This document shows, in pieces, positions 20,773 through 30,776 of a DNA stretch of 64,000 nucleotides. The notes beneath the pieces are model-generated. The model saw nothing but the letters and a program-made list of their open reading frames with translations, was not told the DNA's origin and did no database searches. The position numbers were made by a program, and so were the translations under genes. Source of the DNA: Roseospira visakhapatnamensis (GTDB lineage: Bacteria; Pseudomonadota; Alphaproteobacteria; Rhodospirillales; Rhodospirillaceae); the NCBI RefSeq assembly GCF_014197915.1, contig NZ_JACIGK010000018.1:25633-89632 (forward strand), read 5' to 3'. Position 1 is the stretch's first letter. Every line of letters starts with the position of its first letter.

Positions 20773-22782
20773 TTACCGGCTCACGCCCCGCTGGCGCACG
20801 AAGGATTCAAAGGCGCGCACCTCGGCCTCGCTCATGTCCAGGCGAATGTGGGTGGCCGCCTCGGTCTGGGCCACCACCATGCCGGACAAGGAGCCCATGC
20901 CCGGGATGTCGATGCCGAAGGTCTGGCCCCGCTCGGCGGTCAGGGAGCGGTCCAGGGTGCCCACGCCACCCGGGGCCACGTCCTGCAACAGGCAGGCACG
21001 CCGCTGCCCGTCGCCCAGATCCACCGTCACCGCCAGATTCAGGGTGCGCAGCGCATTGGCCTCGCGGTCCTCGGCGCTGCCCGCGCGGACGATCCGTTCC
21101 AAGGACTCTTGCATCTGCTGGACCCGTTCCCGGACCTCCTTCGCCGACTGCCGCACGTCGCCGGCGTGCCGGCCCGTCGTTTCCGCGCTGCCCGACACCG
21201 CCGCGATGTTGTCGGACGCCTCCTGGGTGCTGTGCGCGGCCTGCTGGGCATTCTGGCTGATCTCGCCGGTCGCCGCCGTCTGTTCCTCCACCGCCGCCGA
21301 CACCGCCGTGGTGATCTCGTTGATCTCCCGAATCACCGAGACAATGCCCTGGATCGCCTCCACCGCGTCCCGTGTCGCCGCCTGCATGCCGCCGATCTGC
21401 TCGGCGATGTCGTCGGTGGCCTTGGCCGTCTGGGTGGCCAGGGTCTTGACCTCGTTGGCCACCACCGCGAAGCCCTTGCCGGCCTCGCCGGCGCGCGCCG
21501 CCTCGATCGTCGCATTGAGCGCCAGAAGATTGGTCTGCTTGGCGATGTCGCTGATCAGGTTGACCACCTCGCCGATCTTGTCGGCCGCCTCGGCCAGGCC
21601 CTGGATGCGGTCGTTGGTGCCTTCCGCCTGACGCGCCGCCCGGTGGGCGATGTCCGAGGCGCCGGACACCTGGCGGCTGATCTCGCTGATGGAGCTGGCC
21701 ATCTCCTCGGCCGCCGCCGCCACGGCGTCCACGCTGGCCGAGGACTCCTGGGACGCCGACGAGGCCGCGCCGGCCCCTGTCTCGGTGTGTTGCACGGCCG
21801 AGGCCATCTCCACGGCGGCGCCATGCATGGCCTCGGTCTGCTGCTGGACGATGGCGATGGCGCTGCGCACCTCCTCGTCCAGCGCGTTGGTCAGCGCGAA
21901 CATCTCGGTCCTGACGCGTCGCGCGTTGCGGCGGTGGGCGGCCTCCTGCTCGGCCTGGAGGGCCTCGATCTTGCGGCTGTTTTCCTTGAACACCTGCACG
22001 GCGTTGGCCATGCCGCCGATCTCGTCGCCCCGCTCCGTGCTGGGAACGGACACCGATACGTCGCCCTCGGCCAGTCGGCTCATGGCCGCCTGCAACGTGG
22101 ACACCGGCCGGGTCACGATGCCGCGCAGGAGAATGTGAAGCAGGGCCATCAAGCCCACCACGATGCCGACCGCGACCCCCGCCACGGTCAGGGCCGAGGC
22201 GGTGGCCTGGGCCTTGATCAGGGCACGGCTCCAGCCCACGACCAGGGTGCCCACCTGGACGGCATCCTTGCCGTAGACGATCGGCGCGGCGACCAGCACA
22301 TGACTGCCGATGTCCGTGACCGTGAGGTCGTCCCGGGAGGAGGCCCCTCCCTCCGCGATCGGCGCCGCGTCCAGTCGGTCGGACTCGTAACGCGCCACCG
22401 TCGTCCCATCACGGTCGATCACCCTCAGCGAGGCAATGCTGGACCCGTCCCGGGATGTCTGCGGCGTGAAGATCTGCTCCAGGGCCGTGGACTGGTTGAA
22501 CTTGACCGCCGCCCCCATTTGCAACGCCATCAGTTCAGTGATTTCCCGCGCGGCGTCATCGGACAACTCGATCATCGCGCTTTTTTGGGCGCTGGCCGCG
22601 AATATGATCAAGGCGCCCAGCAATACAATGATGGAAGCCGTGACGGCGGACGTGATCTTGTAACCGATGGTCCACCGTCTGCTGAGTCTGCCAGGCGCCT
22701 TCTTTGAAAAGCCGGACCCCGCTGTCGCCTCGTCCCGTAACGGAATACCGCTGTCAGCCCCAAAACGATTGGCGTATGCCAT
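20773..22782 (-). CDS. Methyl-accepting chemotaxis protein with short periplasmic domain and PilZ-like tail
   Basis: Chemoreceptor of 669 residues. TM1 about 43-65; a short periplasmic domain 66-195 (single-Cache size); TM2 196-218; HAMP 220-275; signalling domain with [20 protein letters not shown]; and the same PilZ-like C-terminal domain as its neighbour. A 40-residue hydrophilic N-terminal extension precedes TM1. The ATG at 22780-22782 has a strong GAGGAG 8 bp upstream. From the HAMP end to the C terminus it is almost the same as the receptor at 17802-20159, so the two share a signalling output and differ in input. An orphan substrate-binding protein lies 254 bp upstream on the same strand. 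Confidence 0.93.
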   Translation of the reverse strand: MAYANRFGADSGIPLRDEATAGSGFSKKAPGRLSRRWTIGYKITSAVTASIIVLLGALIIFAASAQKSAMIELSDDAAREITELMALQMGAAVKFNQSTALEQIFTPQTSRDGSSIASLRVIDRDGTTVARYESDRLDAAPIAEGGASSRDDLTVTDIGSHVLVAAPIVYGKDAVQVGTLVVGWSRALIKAQATASALTVAGVAVGIVVGLMALLHILLRGIVTRPVSTLQAAMSRLAEGDVSVSVPSTERGDEIGGMANAVQVFKENSRKIEALQAEQEAAHRRNARRVRTEMFALTNALDEEVRSAIAIVQQQTEAMHGAAVEMASAVQHTETGAGAASSASQESSASVDAVAAAAEEMASSISEISRQVSGASDIAHRAARQAEGTNDRIQGLAEAADKIGEVVNLISDIAKQTNLLALNATIEAARAGEAGKGFAVVANEVKTLATQTAKATDDIAEQIGGMQAATRDAVEAIQGIVSVIREINEITTAVSAAVEEQTAATGEISQNAQQAAHSTQEASDNIAAVSGSAETTGRHAGDVRQSAKEVRERVQQMQESLERIVRAGSAEDREANALRTLNLAVTVDLGDGQRRACLLQDVAPGGVGTLDRSLTAERGQTFGIDIPGMGSLSGMVVAQTEAATHIRLDMSEAEVRAFESFVRQRGVSR
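21374..21568. repeat. 195-bp direct repeat, copy 2 (within second MCP gene)
   Basis: Second copy of the sequence at 18394-18588, identical over 195 bp. Confidence 0.9.
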
Positions 22783-23036
22783 GATCAAGATCTCCTCGCC
22801 CGACAACGCCCCGCGCGCAGTCCTGTTATCCGGACTCTTCGGGACGTCGCCCGGCCTCCCTCTCGGAGGCCCCGTGGCGCCGGTCTCGTGCCGCCGAGTC
22901 GACGACGGCCCCCTCTGGCGCCCGGACCACCCCACGCACGGCCACGGGCGGCTGGCCATGGGCCATTCCACCACACCCTGGCGCGGCTAACGGGGAGCCT
23001 GAACGGACGCCCACGTGGGGACCGTCACCGCCGGCT

Positions 23037-23978
23037 CTACTCGATGACCGTTGCCGTGCTCAACATCTGGAAGGGGACTTCCACGCCCAGGCGTTGCGCC
23101 GTGGTCATGTTGAGGTAGAGGATCGGATTATCGTCCGTCCCCACCGGAATATCGGCGATGGGCGTCTTGTCGATCACGACCTGGACCAGGCGATCGGCCA
23201 GCATCCTGCCGAGCTTGTGGTCGTCGGCCACGAAACCGGCCAGGACTCCCTCCTCGACCGGCCTGCCTGTATACGCGAAGACCGGCGTGTCGCCGGCCGC
23301 GTCGACGGCCGCGGCCCCCTCGTCCATGGTCAGCTGGGTGTTCCCCAGCACGATCGCCGAATAATCCTCGGCCTTGCTGGAGATGGTCTCGCGCAGCGTC
23401 TCGACGGATGTCGCGAAGGCCACGTCGCAGGTCAGGCCGAGGGTGTCGCAGGCTTCCATCGTGCCGGCCTGATCGACCAGACCGCCGGGGTGTCCCTCCT
23501 GCACGACCAGCAACATGGATGTCGCCTCGGGCAGGATGGTGACGTAGCTCTGCAACGGCACATCATGGGGAATGAAGTACGTGACGCCGGTGATGTTGCC
23601 CTCCGGCGCGTCCATGTTCTGGATCACGCCCAGGGACGGCGGATGGTTGCCGCCGCCGATCAGGGTCGGAATGCCGGGCGGACGCTCGGTCAGAAGAAGG
23701 CTGCCGTTGGAGCGCAGCACGACCATGGCATCCTTGTTGGCCTCGAAGTCATCGACGGCCGCCCGCAGGGCCGCCTTGTCGTCGAGGGGCCCCCGGATAT
23801 CCAGGTCGACGTCCGGCGCCACCTCCGCCATGCGCTCCTTGAAGCCGGCCACCACCCTGTTGGTCATGCCCGAGTCCCCTTGCCAGGTGACCCCGACATC
23901 AACCGCCCAGACCGGGTTGGCGGTCGCCATCGTCATCAGTGCGGCCAGCCCGCACGTCGCCAAGAACAGTCGTTTCAT
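23037..23978 (-). CDS. Orphan ABC-type substrate-binding protein
   Basis: Periplasmic binding protein of 313 residues, resembling the TrpX/ABC_sub_bind family. The signal peptide is MKRLFLATCGLAALMTMATA, cleaved near VWA. The mature part has the two-lobe periplasmic-binding pattern, including TLIGGGNHPPSLGVIQNMDAPEG-like and VAFATSVETLRETISS segments and the final ILYLNMTTAQRLGVEVP typical of the family. No permease or ATPase gene is nearby; the neighbours are chemoreceptors. It may therefore serve as a chemosensory ligand carrier rather than in uptake. The ATG at 23976-23978 gives a normal signal peptide; upstream codons do not. Confidence 0.82.
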   Translation of the reverse strand: MKRLFLATCGLAALMTMATANPVWAVDVGVTWQGDSGMTNRVVAGFKERMAEVAPDVDLDIRGPLDDKAALRAAVDDFEANKDAMVVLRSNGSLLLTERPPGIPTLIGGGNHPPSLGVIQNMDAPEGNITGVTYFIPHDVPLQSYVTILPEATSMLLVVQEGHPGGLVDQAGTMEACDTLGLTCDVAFATSVETLRETISSKAEDYSAIVLGNTQLTMDEGAAAVDAAGDTPVFAYTGRPVEEGVLAGFVADDHKLGRMLADRLVQVVIDKTPIADIPVGTDDNPILYLNMTTAQRLGVEVPFQMLSTATVIE

Positions 23979-24745
23979 GAACGGATCCCTCCACGTTTCA
24001 TCCGCCGCCGACGGCCATGAAGGCTGGCCGTTGGGAGGCTTCGCACTGCGGTCGCCCCCCCGACACGCGATCACCACGCCCGCCTGGATCTCGGCATCCC
24101 TTGGCCCGCGCGCGGACGCGGAACCGGGACCAAGCAAACCGACCGGCTCGCGCCTATCCCCAGGTGCTCGTGAGACTCGCGTTCACGGATTTGTGCAGAC
24201 GTGATGTTCCGCGAAACCCGTTTTTTGTGCCCGTTTCAATTAATGAGACCGACACGTTTAGATTCGGTTAAAGTCATGGTTTTTACAGGTGACGAACGCC
24301 CTTAGTGGGAGCTTCATCCCATTTATGGAAGTATTTTATTGTATACAACTAAAAATTTTATACAGTCACGAAAACTTGATGTCACATACGCCCAGGCACC
24401 GGCCCCCTGGCACACGATTAGGCCCCGACGCCCACGCACCGGCTCAACCACGCCTTTCTCCGCTCCGCGCCGCCGAACACAGGCGCGCCGCCCGGGCCGT
24501 CCCATGATCGCCCCCGCTCACACCCATGGGTATCGCGAGTCCGTTTCCTTTGTCAGGTGGCGGTTGGGATCGTATATTCCGGGCTTCGATCAAAGACCCC
24601 GGCGCCGCGACGCGCCATCCTGTCACATCCCTGCCTGTCACACACACGTCGCCGGATGGCGTTTCACCACTGTCTGGTCATCCCCACGCTCGCACTCGGC
24701 TTCGGCCCTGGCGCCGCGCGGCACACGAAAACCACGGTGAGGATC
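23979..24745. other. Intergenic region between SBP and ferritin-like genes
   Basis: 767 bp without a convincing gene, although open frames cross parts of it. Between 24200 and 24400 the sequence is A/T-rich. It includes a perfect 10-bp palindrome TTGTATACAA at 24339-24348, of the sort bound by GntR-family regulators, and minus-strand A/T elements that could serve the SBP gene about 360 bp away. Confidence 0.5.
24339..24348. promoter_or_regulatory. TTGTATACAA palindrome, possible operator
   Basis: Perfect 10-bp dyad in an A/T-rich patch between divergent genes. The sequence resembles GntR/FCD-type operators (known pattern of that family); no such regulator gene is in the window, so the assignment is weak. 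Confidence 0.25.
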
Positions 24746-25597
24746 ATGTCGGTCTGGACCCTCGACGATATCCCCTGGGATGCGTTCGACCCGACGCGCG
24801 TGGACGCGGAGATGCTCCGCATCATCAAGGCCGCCGCGTTGACGGAACGCAACAGCGCCCAGTATGCCCTGTATCTGCGGAACGTATTCCACGACGATCC
24901 GGCCTTCGGCGCCGCGGTGGATCTGTGGGCGGAAGAGGAAACCCGCCATGGCGACGCCCTGGGCCGCTGGGCCGAACGGGCCGACCCCGGTTTCGACTTC
25001 CAGGCCACCTTCCGGCGCTTCGTCGAGGGCTATGTGATCCCCACCGACGTCTCGCAGTCGGTGCGCGGCTCCCGGACCGGGGAGATGGTCGCCCGCTGCA
25101 TCGTCGAAACCGGCACCAGCAGCTTCTATTCGGCGCTTCGCGACGCCGCCGAGGAACCGGTGCTGAAGGACATCTGCCGGCGCATCGCCGGCGACGAGTT
25201 CCGCCATTACAAGCTGTTCTACACCACCCTCCAGACCACGCTCGCCCGCGAGAACGTCTCGCGGGGACGCCGTCTGCTGGTGGCCCTGTCGCGCATGCAG
25301 GAAACCGAGGACGACGAACTCGCCTTCGCCTACCATTGCGCCAACACCCCCGACCGCCCCTATGATCGCGCCACCAGCGCCCGCGCCTACGCCGCGCGGG
25401 CCTTCTCGCGCTACCGCCTGACGCATGTCGAACGCGGCAGCGCCATGGCGTTGAAGGCCGCCGGCCTGAATCCCCAGGGCCGGCTGGGGCGGCTGGCCAG
25501 CGGTGCCCTGTGGCGCTACCTCCGCTTCCGCCTGTGGCGCATGGCCGACGAGGTGCGCGCCGGTCGGGCCCGGCCGGGGCACTCCATGGCCGCGTGA
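24746..25597 (+). CDS. Ferritin-like diiron-carboxylate protein
   Basis: Predicted soluble four-helix-bundle protein of 283 residues. Two Glu plus ExxH sets are visible: LTERNSAQYAL followed by EEETRHGDAL, then VETGTSSFYSAL followed by GDEFRHYKLFY, which fits a ferritin/rubrerythrin-like diiron centre. The function is unknown: oxygenase, peroxidase or iron handling are all possible, and distant relatives include acyl-desaturase-like proteins. The C-terminal 100 residues are Arg-rich. The ATG at 24746 follows GTGAGGATC and was chosen because the upstream in-frame extension is not protein-like. Convergent with the GNAT gene. Confidence 0.72.
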   Translation: MSVWTLDDIPWDAFDPTRVDAEMLRIIKAAALTERNSAQYALYLRNVFHDDPAFGAAVDLWAEEETRHGDALGRWAERADPGFDFQATFRRFVEGYVIPTDVSQSVRGSRTGEMVARCIVETGTSSFYSALRDAAEEPVLKDICRRIAGDEFRHYKLFYTTLQTTLARENVSRGRRLLVALSRMQETEDDELAFAYHCANTPDRPYDRATSARAYAARAFSRYRLTHVERGSAMALKAAGLNPQGRLGRLASGALWRYLRFRLWRMADEVRAGRARPGHSMAA

Positions 25598-25616
25598 GCG
25601 AGCGTCGCGCCCGCGA

Positions 25617-26111
25617 TCACCGCCGGTCCAGGACCCAGTCGTAGACCACCCAGTCGGTGCGAACTCCAACGCGGTCGTAAAGGGCCTGGGCGGCGGTGTT
25701 GGACGCCCCGGTGCGCCAGTACAGTTTGACCCAGCCGGCCTGGCGCCCGAACGCGGCGCAGGCGTGGAGAAGCGCCCCGGCCACGCCCCGGCGGCGGGCC
25801 TCCGGATGCACGAACAGATCCTCCAGGTAGCCCACCGGCGCGATGGACCATGTGCCCGGATGCTCCAGCAGGGTGGCGAAGCCGACCACCCGGCCCCGGT
25901 CCCCACCAACCGGCCGACTTTCCGCCACCAGGCAGCGCAGCGCCGGAAGCGTCGTGTCCAGGCAGCGCCGCCAGGTCTCGGCCGTCACGTCATCGGCCAC
26001 CGCCACGTCATAGAACTCGCAGTAGCCGCGCCACAGCGCCCGCCACTGCGGCCAGTCTCCGGCGGCGGCCATGCGCACAAGCGGGGCGGGGTGGTCCGGG
26101 CGGGCGATCAT
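25617..26111 (-). CDS. GNAT-family N-acetyltransferase
   Basis: Acetyl-CoA-dependent acyltransferase of 164 residues. The cofactor-binding motif is EDLFVHPEARRRGVAGALL, with the R-x-x-G-x-A-type loop, and the fold ends WRTGASNTAAQALYDRVG as in GNAT proteins. The substrate is unknown. The ATG at 26109-26111 has GGAAGGA upstream; a TTG seven codons earlier overlaps that site and is unlikely to be used. It lies 36 bp after pppA on the same strand and may be the last gene of the T6SS transcript, though no T6SS role is known for it. Confidence 0.82.
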   Translation of the reverse strand: MIARPDHPAPLVRMAAAGDWPQWRALWRGYCEFYDVAVADDVTAETWRRCLDTTLPALRCLVAESRPVGGDRGRVVGFATLLEHPGTWSIAPVGYLEDLFVHPEARRRGVAGALLHACAAFGRQAGWVKLYWRTGASNTAAQALYDRVGVRTDWVVYDWVLDRR

Positions 26112-26147
26112 GGCCGAGCATCCTTCCGGCAAAGAAACGACCTCGGA

Positions 26148-27023
26148 TCAGGACGCGGCGACGCCATCGGCCGACACCCCGGTCAGGATCGCCACCACGG
26201 ACAGGTTGTCCGGCGCCCCTGCGTCCAGCACAGCGCGACGCACGGCCTCGACAATGGCCCGGACCCGCGCGCCGTCGTCGTCGCCACTGGCCAGGCCCGC
26301 CCGCAGCACCGACGCCAGGGCGCCGTCCGACAGCACACCACAGACCCCGTCGCTGCACAGCAGGAACAAGTCGCCGGGCCGCACCGGATGGCGGGTCTGC
26401 TCCAGCACCAGGTCGTCGACCGCGCCCACCGCGCGGGTCAGGGCATGCCGGGCCGGATGCGCCGCCGCCGCCGCCGGGCTCAGGACACCGGCGTCGATCA
26501 TGTCCTGAACCACCGTATGGTCGCGCGTCAGGCACTCCAGACCCTCGTCCCGCAACCGATAGGCCCGGCTGTCCCCCGCCCACAGGCACAGGGCATGGCG
26601 GTCGCGCAGCAGCAGCGCCACCACGGTTGAACCCGGCGGCCGCAGCCCTCCCGCGCGCGCCGCCCGGGCCAGCAACTGCCTGTGGCTCGCGCCCAGCGCC
26701 TGTCCGCAGGCCTGCAAAACGTCGCGCGGGGTACCCGGGGGATCGTCGGCCACCGTCGCAAGGCCCCTCACCACCGACCGGCTGGCGAGCGCGCCCTCGG
26801 CGTGGCCTCCCATGCCGTCGGCCACCGCCCACAGGCCCGCATCGGACCGGTCGAGCACCGCGTCCTGGTTCTCCGCCCGCATCAGGCCCACGTCGGTCAG
26901 CGCCGCCGAGGTCACCGGCAGACCCAGGCCGACCCCGCCCCCGATCCGACCCGGGGTCCCTTCCGGCGCGCGATCCTGGTCCCCGCGCACCGGGCCGTCC
27001 TGCTGGTCGTCGTTGGCGGTCAC
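26148..27023 (-). CDS. pppA: PP2C-family Ser/Thr phosphatase of the T6SS (PppA-type)
   Basis: Metal-dependent protein phosphatase of 291 residues. PP2C motifs are clear: MRAENQDAV, VADGMGGHAEGALAS, GSTVVALLL, LWAGDSRAYRL, CSDGVCGVLSD and a final DNLSVVAI. T6SS clusters often carry such a phosphatase, which reverses the PpkA-type threonine phosphorylation that controls assembly. It starts with GTG (27021-27023) behind a strong GGGGGAGG. It follows tssM by 27 bp in the same operon. The matching kinase and FHA protein are not in this window. The N-terminal 40 residues are low complexity. Confidence 0.85.
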   Translation of the reverse strand: MTANDDQQDGPVRGDQDRAPEGTPGRIGGGVGLGLPVTSAALTDVGLMRAENQDAVLDRSDAGLWAVADGMGGHAEGALASRSVVRGLATVADDPPGTPRDVLQACGQALGASHRQLLARAARAGGLRPPGSTVVALLLRDRHALCLWAGDSRAYRLRDEGLECLTRDHTVVQDMIDAGVLSPAAAAAHPARHALTRAVGAVDDLVLEQTRHPVRPGDLFLLCSDGVCGVLSDGALASVLRAGLASGDDDGARVRAIVEAVRRAVLDAGAPDNLSVVAILTGVSADGVAAS

Positions 27024-27050
27024 GTCACCCTCCCCCGGCTCCCGTCGTCC

Positions 27051-30000
27051 TCACAGCGCATCCGGACACCGGAACCGCCGCAGCGGTGCCAGGTCGAAGG
27101 GATCGGCGCCCCCTCCGGTGCGCAGGGCATAGACCACCTGACGCGGACCGACGGCGAAGAAGGCGAAGTACAGGTCGTCGCGTCCCTCGGCGGGCGCCAC
27201 CTCGGCCCAGTCCAGCAGCCGCTGGAAGGCCCAGGGTCCTTCCGCGACCAGGGTGGACCGACCGGCGCCGTCGGGCAAGCCGGGACCGAGGCTCAGGCTG
27301 GCCCGGGGGGTCTCCGCCGGCCACAGCATGGGCACGCTCTGCACCGGGCCGTGCCGATACACCAGCGTCTGCCCCTGGATGTCGAGCCGCGCGGTCTGGG
27401 CACGGGCGTCCAGTTCCACCGGCGTGATCTCGAACCGGATCAGCGGCTTGGGCTCGGCGGTCGGAAACAGGCGGTCGCGGATGGCGGCGGCGCGCTGAAA
27501 CACCCGGGGGCTGTCGGCGGCCAGCCCCAGGCTGGCGCCCTTGACCGCCCGCCAGGCCCACGGCTCCACGGTGGTGTCCACGAACGGCGCCAGGTTGGTG
27601 TTGAAAAAGGCGTCCAGGGTGCCGCCGGGACCGAACAGGGCGCCGAAGTCCTCCAGGGCCATGTCGGCGCGGGCCTCCGGATCGGCGGGATAGCGTCCCC
27701 GCAGGGTCCCGGCGCAGGCCGGCAGCACCTCGGCGCGCCACAGGGCGTTGAGACGCTGGCTGACGGTGCCGCTGGTGACCGCCTGGGCGGCCTCGGCGAC
27801 CTCGCGGGCCAGGCGCGACGCGGGGGTCGGCAGTTGCCCGGCGAGCGCCAGCATGCGCGCCACCGGCGTCGGTCCCTGGTCCACGGACGTCATCTGGGAC
27901 AGCAGCGCCTGCCCCTGGTCGGGCGCCAGGGCGGCCCGGTTGAACTGGTCGTACATGGCCTTGAAGCCCTCGGTGAGGGCTTCGATGGGCGCGGCGGACC
28001 CCTCCCCCGGGGCGGTCACCAGCCGGTGCAGGTCGGCGAAGCGGTCATTGATCACCTGCCCCGGCGGGGGCGGCGCCGCCGCGCCACCACCCCCCAGCGC
28101 GGCCACCGCGCCCGCCAGCCGCGACGACGTCACCCGCTGCACCATGGACCCGGCCTGCCCCGGCAGCGCGCCGGCCACGTCGGCGGCGGCACCTGCGTCC
28201 ATGCCCTCCGGCCCGGGGACCAGCGTGGTCTCGACCGCCGCCGCCTGGAGGAACAGCTTGAGCGGGGAGCGCGCATCCCCCAGCGCGTTGAGCACGTCCA
28301 GCGCCTGATCGACGGTCGCGAACGGCATCACCGAGACGTCGGCGAGCAGGCGATCCCAGCGGTCGCCGTAGTCGGCCAGGAGAAGCGCCAGGATATCGTC
28401 GGACAGGCGGGTCTTGGCGCCCGGGCGCTCGGCGGGGCCGATGGTCTCGCCCATCACCCAGGCGTCGTCCAGCACCGCGTCCGCCACCACGCCCACCGAC
28501 GGCTTCACGGTCGTGTGGTAGCCGTCATAGGTGTACCGGCCCGGCAGGCCAGCGGCCAGCGGGTGCCCGGAGGCCCGTACCAGCGCCCGGGAGGCCAGCG
28601 GGCCGGCGGCCTCGTCCACCCGCCACGTCGGCAGGGCCTGGACCGCCGGAAGCTCCATCAGCAACGCGTGGCCGCGCTGAGCCGGGGTGTGCGCCGCCAG
28701 ATCCAGGCGTGTCCTGATGATCAGCGCGTCGTCCAGGTCCACCTGGGGGAACGGCGCCGCGACCAGATCGGCCACGGTCTCGGGCAGCGCCGGGCGCAGG
28801 TCGGCCTGTTCGGCGGCCGGGTACAGGCGCCGCGCGTCGAGCTGGTACCACTGGGCGAGCGTCGCCGCGTCCAGGGGGCCTTGCCGACCCAGCATCAGGT
28901 ACACCTTGAGGGCCGCGAACCGGTAGTCCGGCTGGCTGGTGGCGGCGCGGATCTGGCCTTCCAGGCGACGCAGCAGGCGCGGCAGCAGCAGGGTTTCCAG
29001 GCCGGCGCGATAGGCGCGCACGGCGGCGTCCTCCAGGGCCGCGTCGCGCGACAGGCCCACGTCCAGGCGCAGCGGGATCCAGCGCCCGGACCGTTCGGTC
29101 CAGCCGACGGGCGCGTCCCGCAAGACGGTCAGCGCCGCCAGGGCATCGGCCACGCGGGCGTCGGTCACCTGACGGCCCGGCATGTCCTCGGTTTGGGTCG
29201 CCACGCGGTCGGCGGTGTCCTCCATGCGCGCCAGCAGATGACCGGTGCTCAGGCTGGCGCGCACCATCCAGGCGGCCAGCAACGCGCCCACCAGCGCCAC
29301 GGCGGCGATGACGCCCACCTCCCAACGGCGCTGGCGACGCTCGCGCCCCCGGTCCAGGCCGGCGAGACGGGCCTCGCCGAGCATCACGCGGCGCACCAGG
29401 GCGGACAGGAAGTAGCCGCGCCGCCGCCCGCCCAGTGTTCTCGCCTCCCCCGCCGAGAAGCGCGCGTCCAGCCCGAACAGGCTGGACAGGCGGGGCATCA
29501 GGCGGTCCTCGGTGGGACCCGCCTGGGTGGCGCTGGCCAAATAGAACCCGCGAAGCAGCGCCCGGTCCTCGAACCGGTTGGGGGCGAAGGTTTCCTCAAG
29601 AAACCCCACCACCACCGGCCGCAACGTCGCCAGTTGCGCCGGAAAGCCCATCACCAGCCCGCGCCAGCGGGCGTCCGGTTCCCGGTGCATGCGTTCGATC
29701 AGGCGCTCGTTCAACCGCCGCAGCAGGCCATCGAACGCCGGTCCCACGCCGCCCACCACGCCCGCGCCACCGCGCCCGTCGTCGGCCGGCAGGGTATGGC
29801 CCCACACCTGCCCACGGTCCTCCGGCCCCAGGGTGTCGAAGAACGCCTCGAATCCCGCTAGCCGGTCCAGGTGGGTGAACACCACATAGACCGGCACCCG
29901 CAGGCCGAACCGCGCGTCCATCTCGGCCAGGCGCTGACGCAGGCCAAGCGCCGCCTCGCGCCGGTCGACCTCGCCCAGGGCCGCCAGCGCCAGCGGATCC

Positions 30001-30776
30001 AGGGTCACGATGACCCCGTTCAGCGGCTGGCGCGGGCGGGCGCCCTTCAGCAGGTCCAGAAACCCGCGCCATACGGCAGCGTCCACCGCCGGGTCGCGGT
30101 GCTGGGTCAGGGTGTGCCCGGCGGGATCGATGAACACCGCCCGGTCGGTCAGCCACCAGTCCACGGTCTCGGTCGGCACGGCGGCGCCATCGGCGCCCAG
30201 GCCGCCGGCCCGCGCGGTGCGCCCGACCCGCCCGGCGTGAGGCAGCGGCACGCCGGCGCCCTTCAGCAGCGTGGTCTTGCCGGCGCCCGGCGGTCCCAGC
30301 AGCAGGTACCAGGGCACCACGTAGGCGTGCCCCCGGGTGAGGCGATCGAACAGGCGATCGCTCCAGGGGCGCAGGAAGCGGGCGCGACGCAGGATGCCCA
30401 GCGCCCGATCCCGGGTGAAGCGCACCAGGTAAAGCTCGTTCTCGGCCTCCGGCGGCACTGGGTCCTCGCCATCGGCCGCGCCGCCCTCGTCGTCCCCGCC
30501 GCCGGGCGCCGTCGCCGCCTCCTCGGCGCCCGAGCCGGACCCGGCCGCCGCCGCGCTCGCCCGGCGGGACTGGACCACCAGGTTGATCAGCCCCCACAGC
30601 ACCAGGATGCCCATGGCGACCGCCACGCGCACGAACGCGGAGGCGAACGGCTTGACCTCCGCCACCGAGACCAGCGGCCCGAAGAACCAGACGCCGAGTC
30701 CCAGCGCCACCGCCAGCAGCAGCGTCAGGAACCAGAGCGAGATCAGCGCCCGGCCGATGGCCTTGAGCACACCCAT
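27051..30776 (-). CDS. tssM: TssM (IcmF), T6SS inner-membrane complex protein
   Basis: Largest protein of the TssJLM trans-envelope complex, 1241 residues. Two N-terminal transmembrane helices (about 12-34 and 48-68), a Walker A motif GPPGAGKTT at 161-169 in the cytoplasmic NTPase-like domain, a third transmembrane helix (VIAAVALVGALLAAWMV, about residue 480), then a long periplasmic part with ImcF-related helices and the C-terminal beta domain that contacts TssJ. It starts at the ATG 30774-30776, which overlaps the stop of the upstream TssM-like gene by one base (TGATG). Acidic/Gly-rich linker at 80-112. Confidence 0.93.
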   Translation of the reverse strand: MGVLKAIGRALISLWFLTLLLAVALGLGVWFFGPLVSVAEVKPFASAFVRVAVAMGILVLWGLINLVVQSRRASAAAAGSGSGAEEAATAPGGGDDEGGAADGEDPVPPEAENELYLVRFTRDRALGILRRARFLRPWSDRLFDRLTRGHAYVVPWYLLLGPPGAGKTTLLKGAGVPLPHAGRVGRTARAGGLGADGAAVPTETVDWWLTDRAVFIDPAGHTLTQHRDPAVDAAVWRGFLDLLKGARPRQPLNGVIVTLDPLALAALGEVDRREAALGLRQRLAEMDARFGLRVPVYVVFTHLDRLAGFEAFFDTLGPEDRGQVWGHTLPADDGRGGAGVVGGVGPAFDGLLRRLNERLIERMHREPDARWRGLVMGFPAQLATLRPVVVGFLEETFAPNRFEDRALLRGFYLASATQAGPTEDRLMPRLSSLFGLDARFSAGEARTLGGRRRGYFLSALVRRVMLGEARLAGLDRGRERRQRRWEVGVIAAVALVGALLAAWMVRASLSTGHLLARMEDTADRVATQTEDMPGRQVTDARVADALAALTVLRDAPVGWTERSGRWIPLRLDVGLSRDAALEDAAVRAYRAGLETLLLPRLLRRLEGQIRAATSQPDYRFAALKVYLMLGRQGPLDAATLAQWYQLDARRLYPAAEQADLRPALPETVADLVAAPFPQVDLDDALIIRTRLDLAAHTPAQRGHALLMELPAVQALPTWRVDEAAGPLASRALVRASGHPLAAGLPGRYTYDGYHTTVKPSVGVVADAVLDDAWVMGETIGPAERPGAKTRLSDDILALLLADYGDRWDRLLADVSVMPFATVDQALDVLNALGDARSPLKLFLQAAAVETTLVPGPEGMDAGAAADVAGALPGQAGSMVQRVTSSRLAGAVAALGGGGAAAPPPPGQVINDRFADLHRLVTAPGEGSAAPIEALTEGFKAMYDQFNRAALAPDQGQALLSQMTSVDQGPTPVARMLALAGQLPTPASRLAREVAEAAQAVTSGTVSQRLNALWRAEVLPACAGTLRGRYPADPEARADMALEDFGALFGPGGTLDAFFNTNLAPFVDTTVEPWAWRAVKGASLGLAADSPRVFQRAAAIRDRLFPTAEPKPLIRFEITPVELDARAQTARLDIQGQTLVYRHGPVQSVPMLWPAETPRASLSLGPGLPDGAGRSTLVAEGPWAFQRLLDWAEVAPAEGRDDLYFAFFAVGPRQVVYALRTGGGADPFDLAPLRRFRCPDAL

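Noticed and set aside
26682..29861. Open frame of over 1000 codons on the plus strand across the tssM region
   Set aside because: It mirrors the minus-strand TssM codons in G+C-rich DNA; its composition is His/Gln/Arg/Gly-rich without domains.
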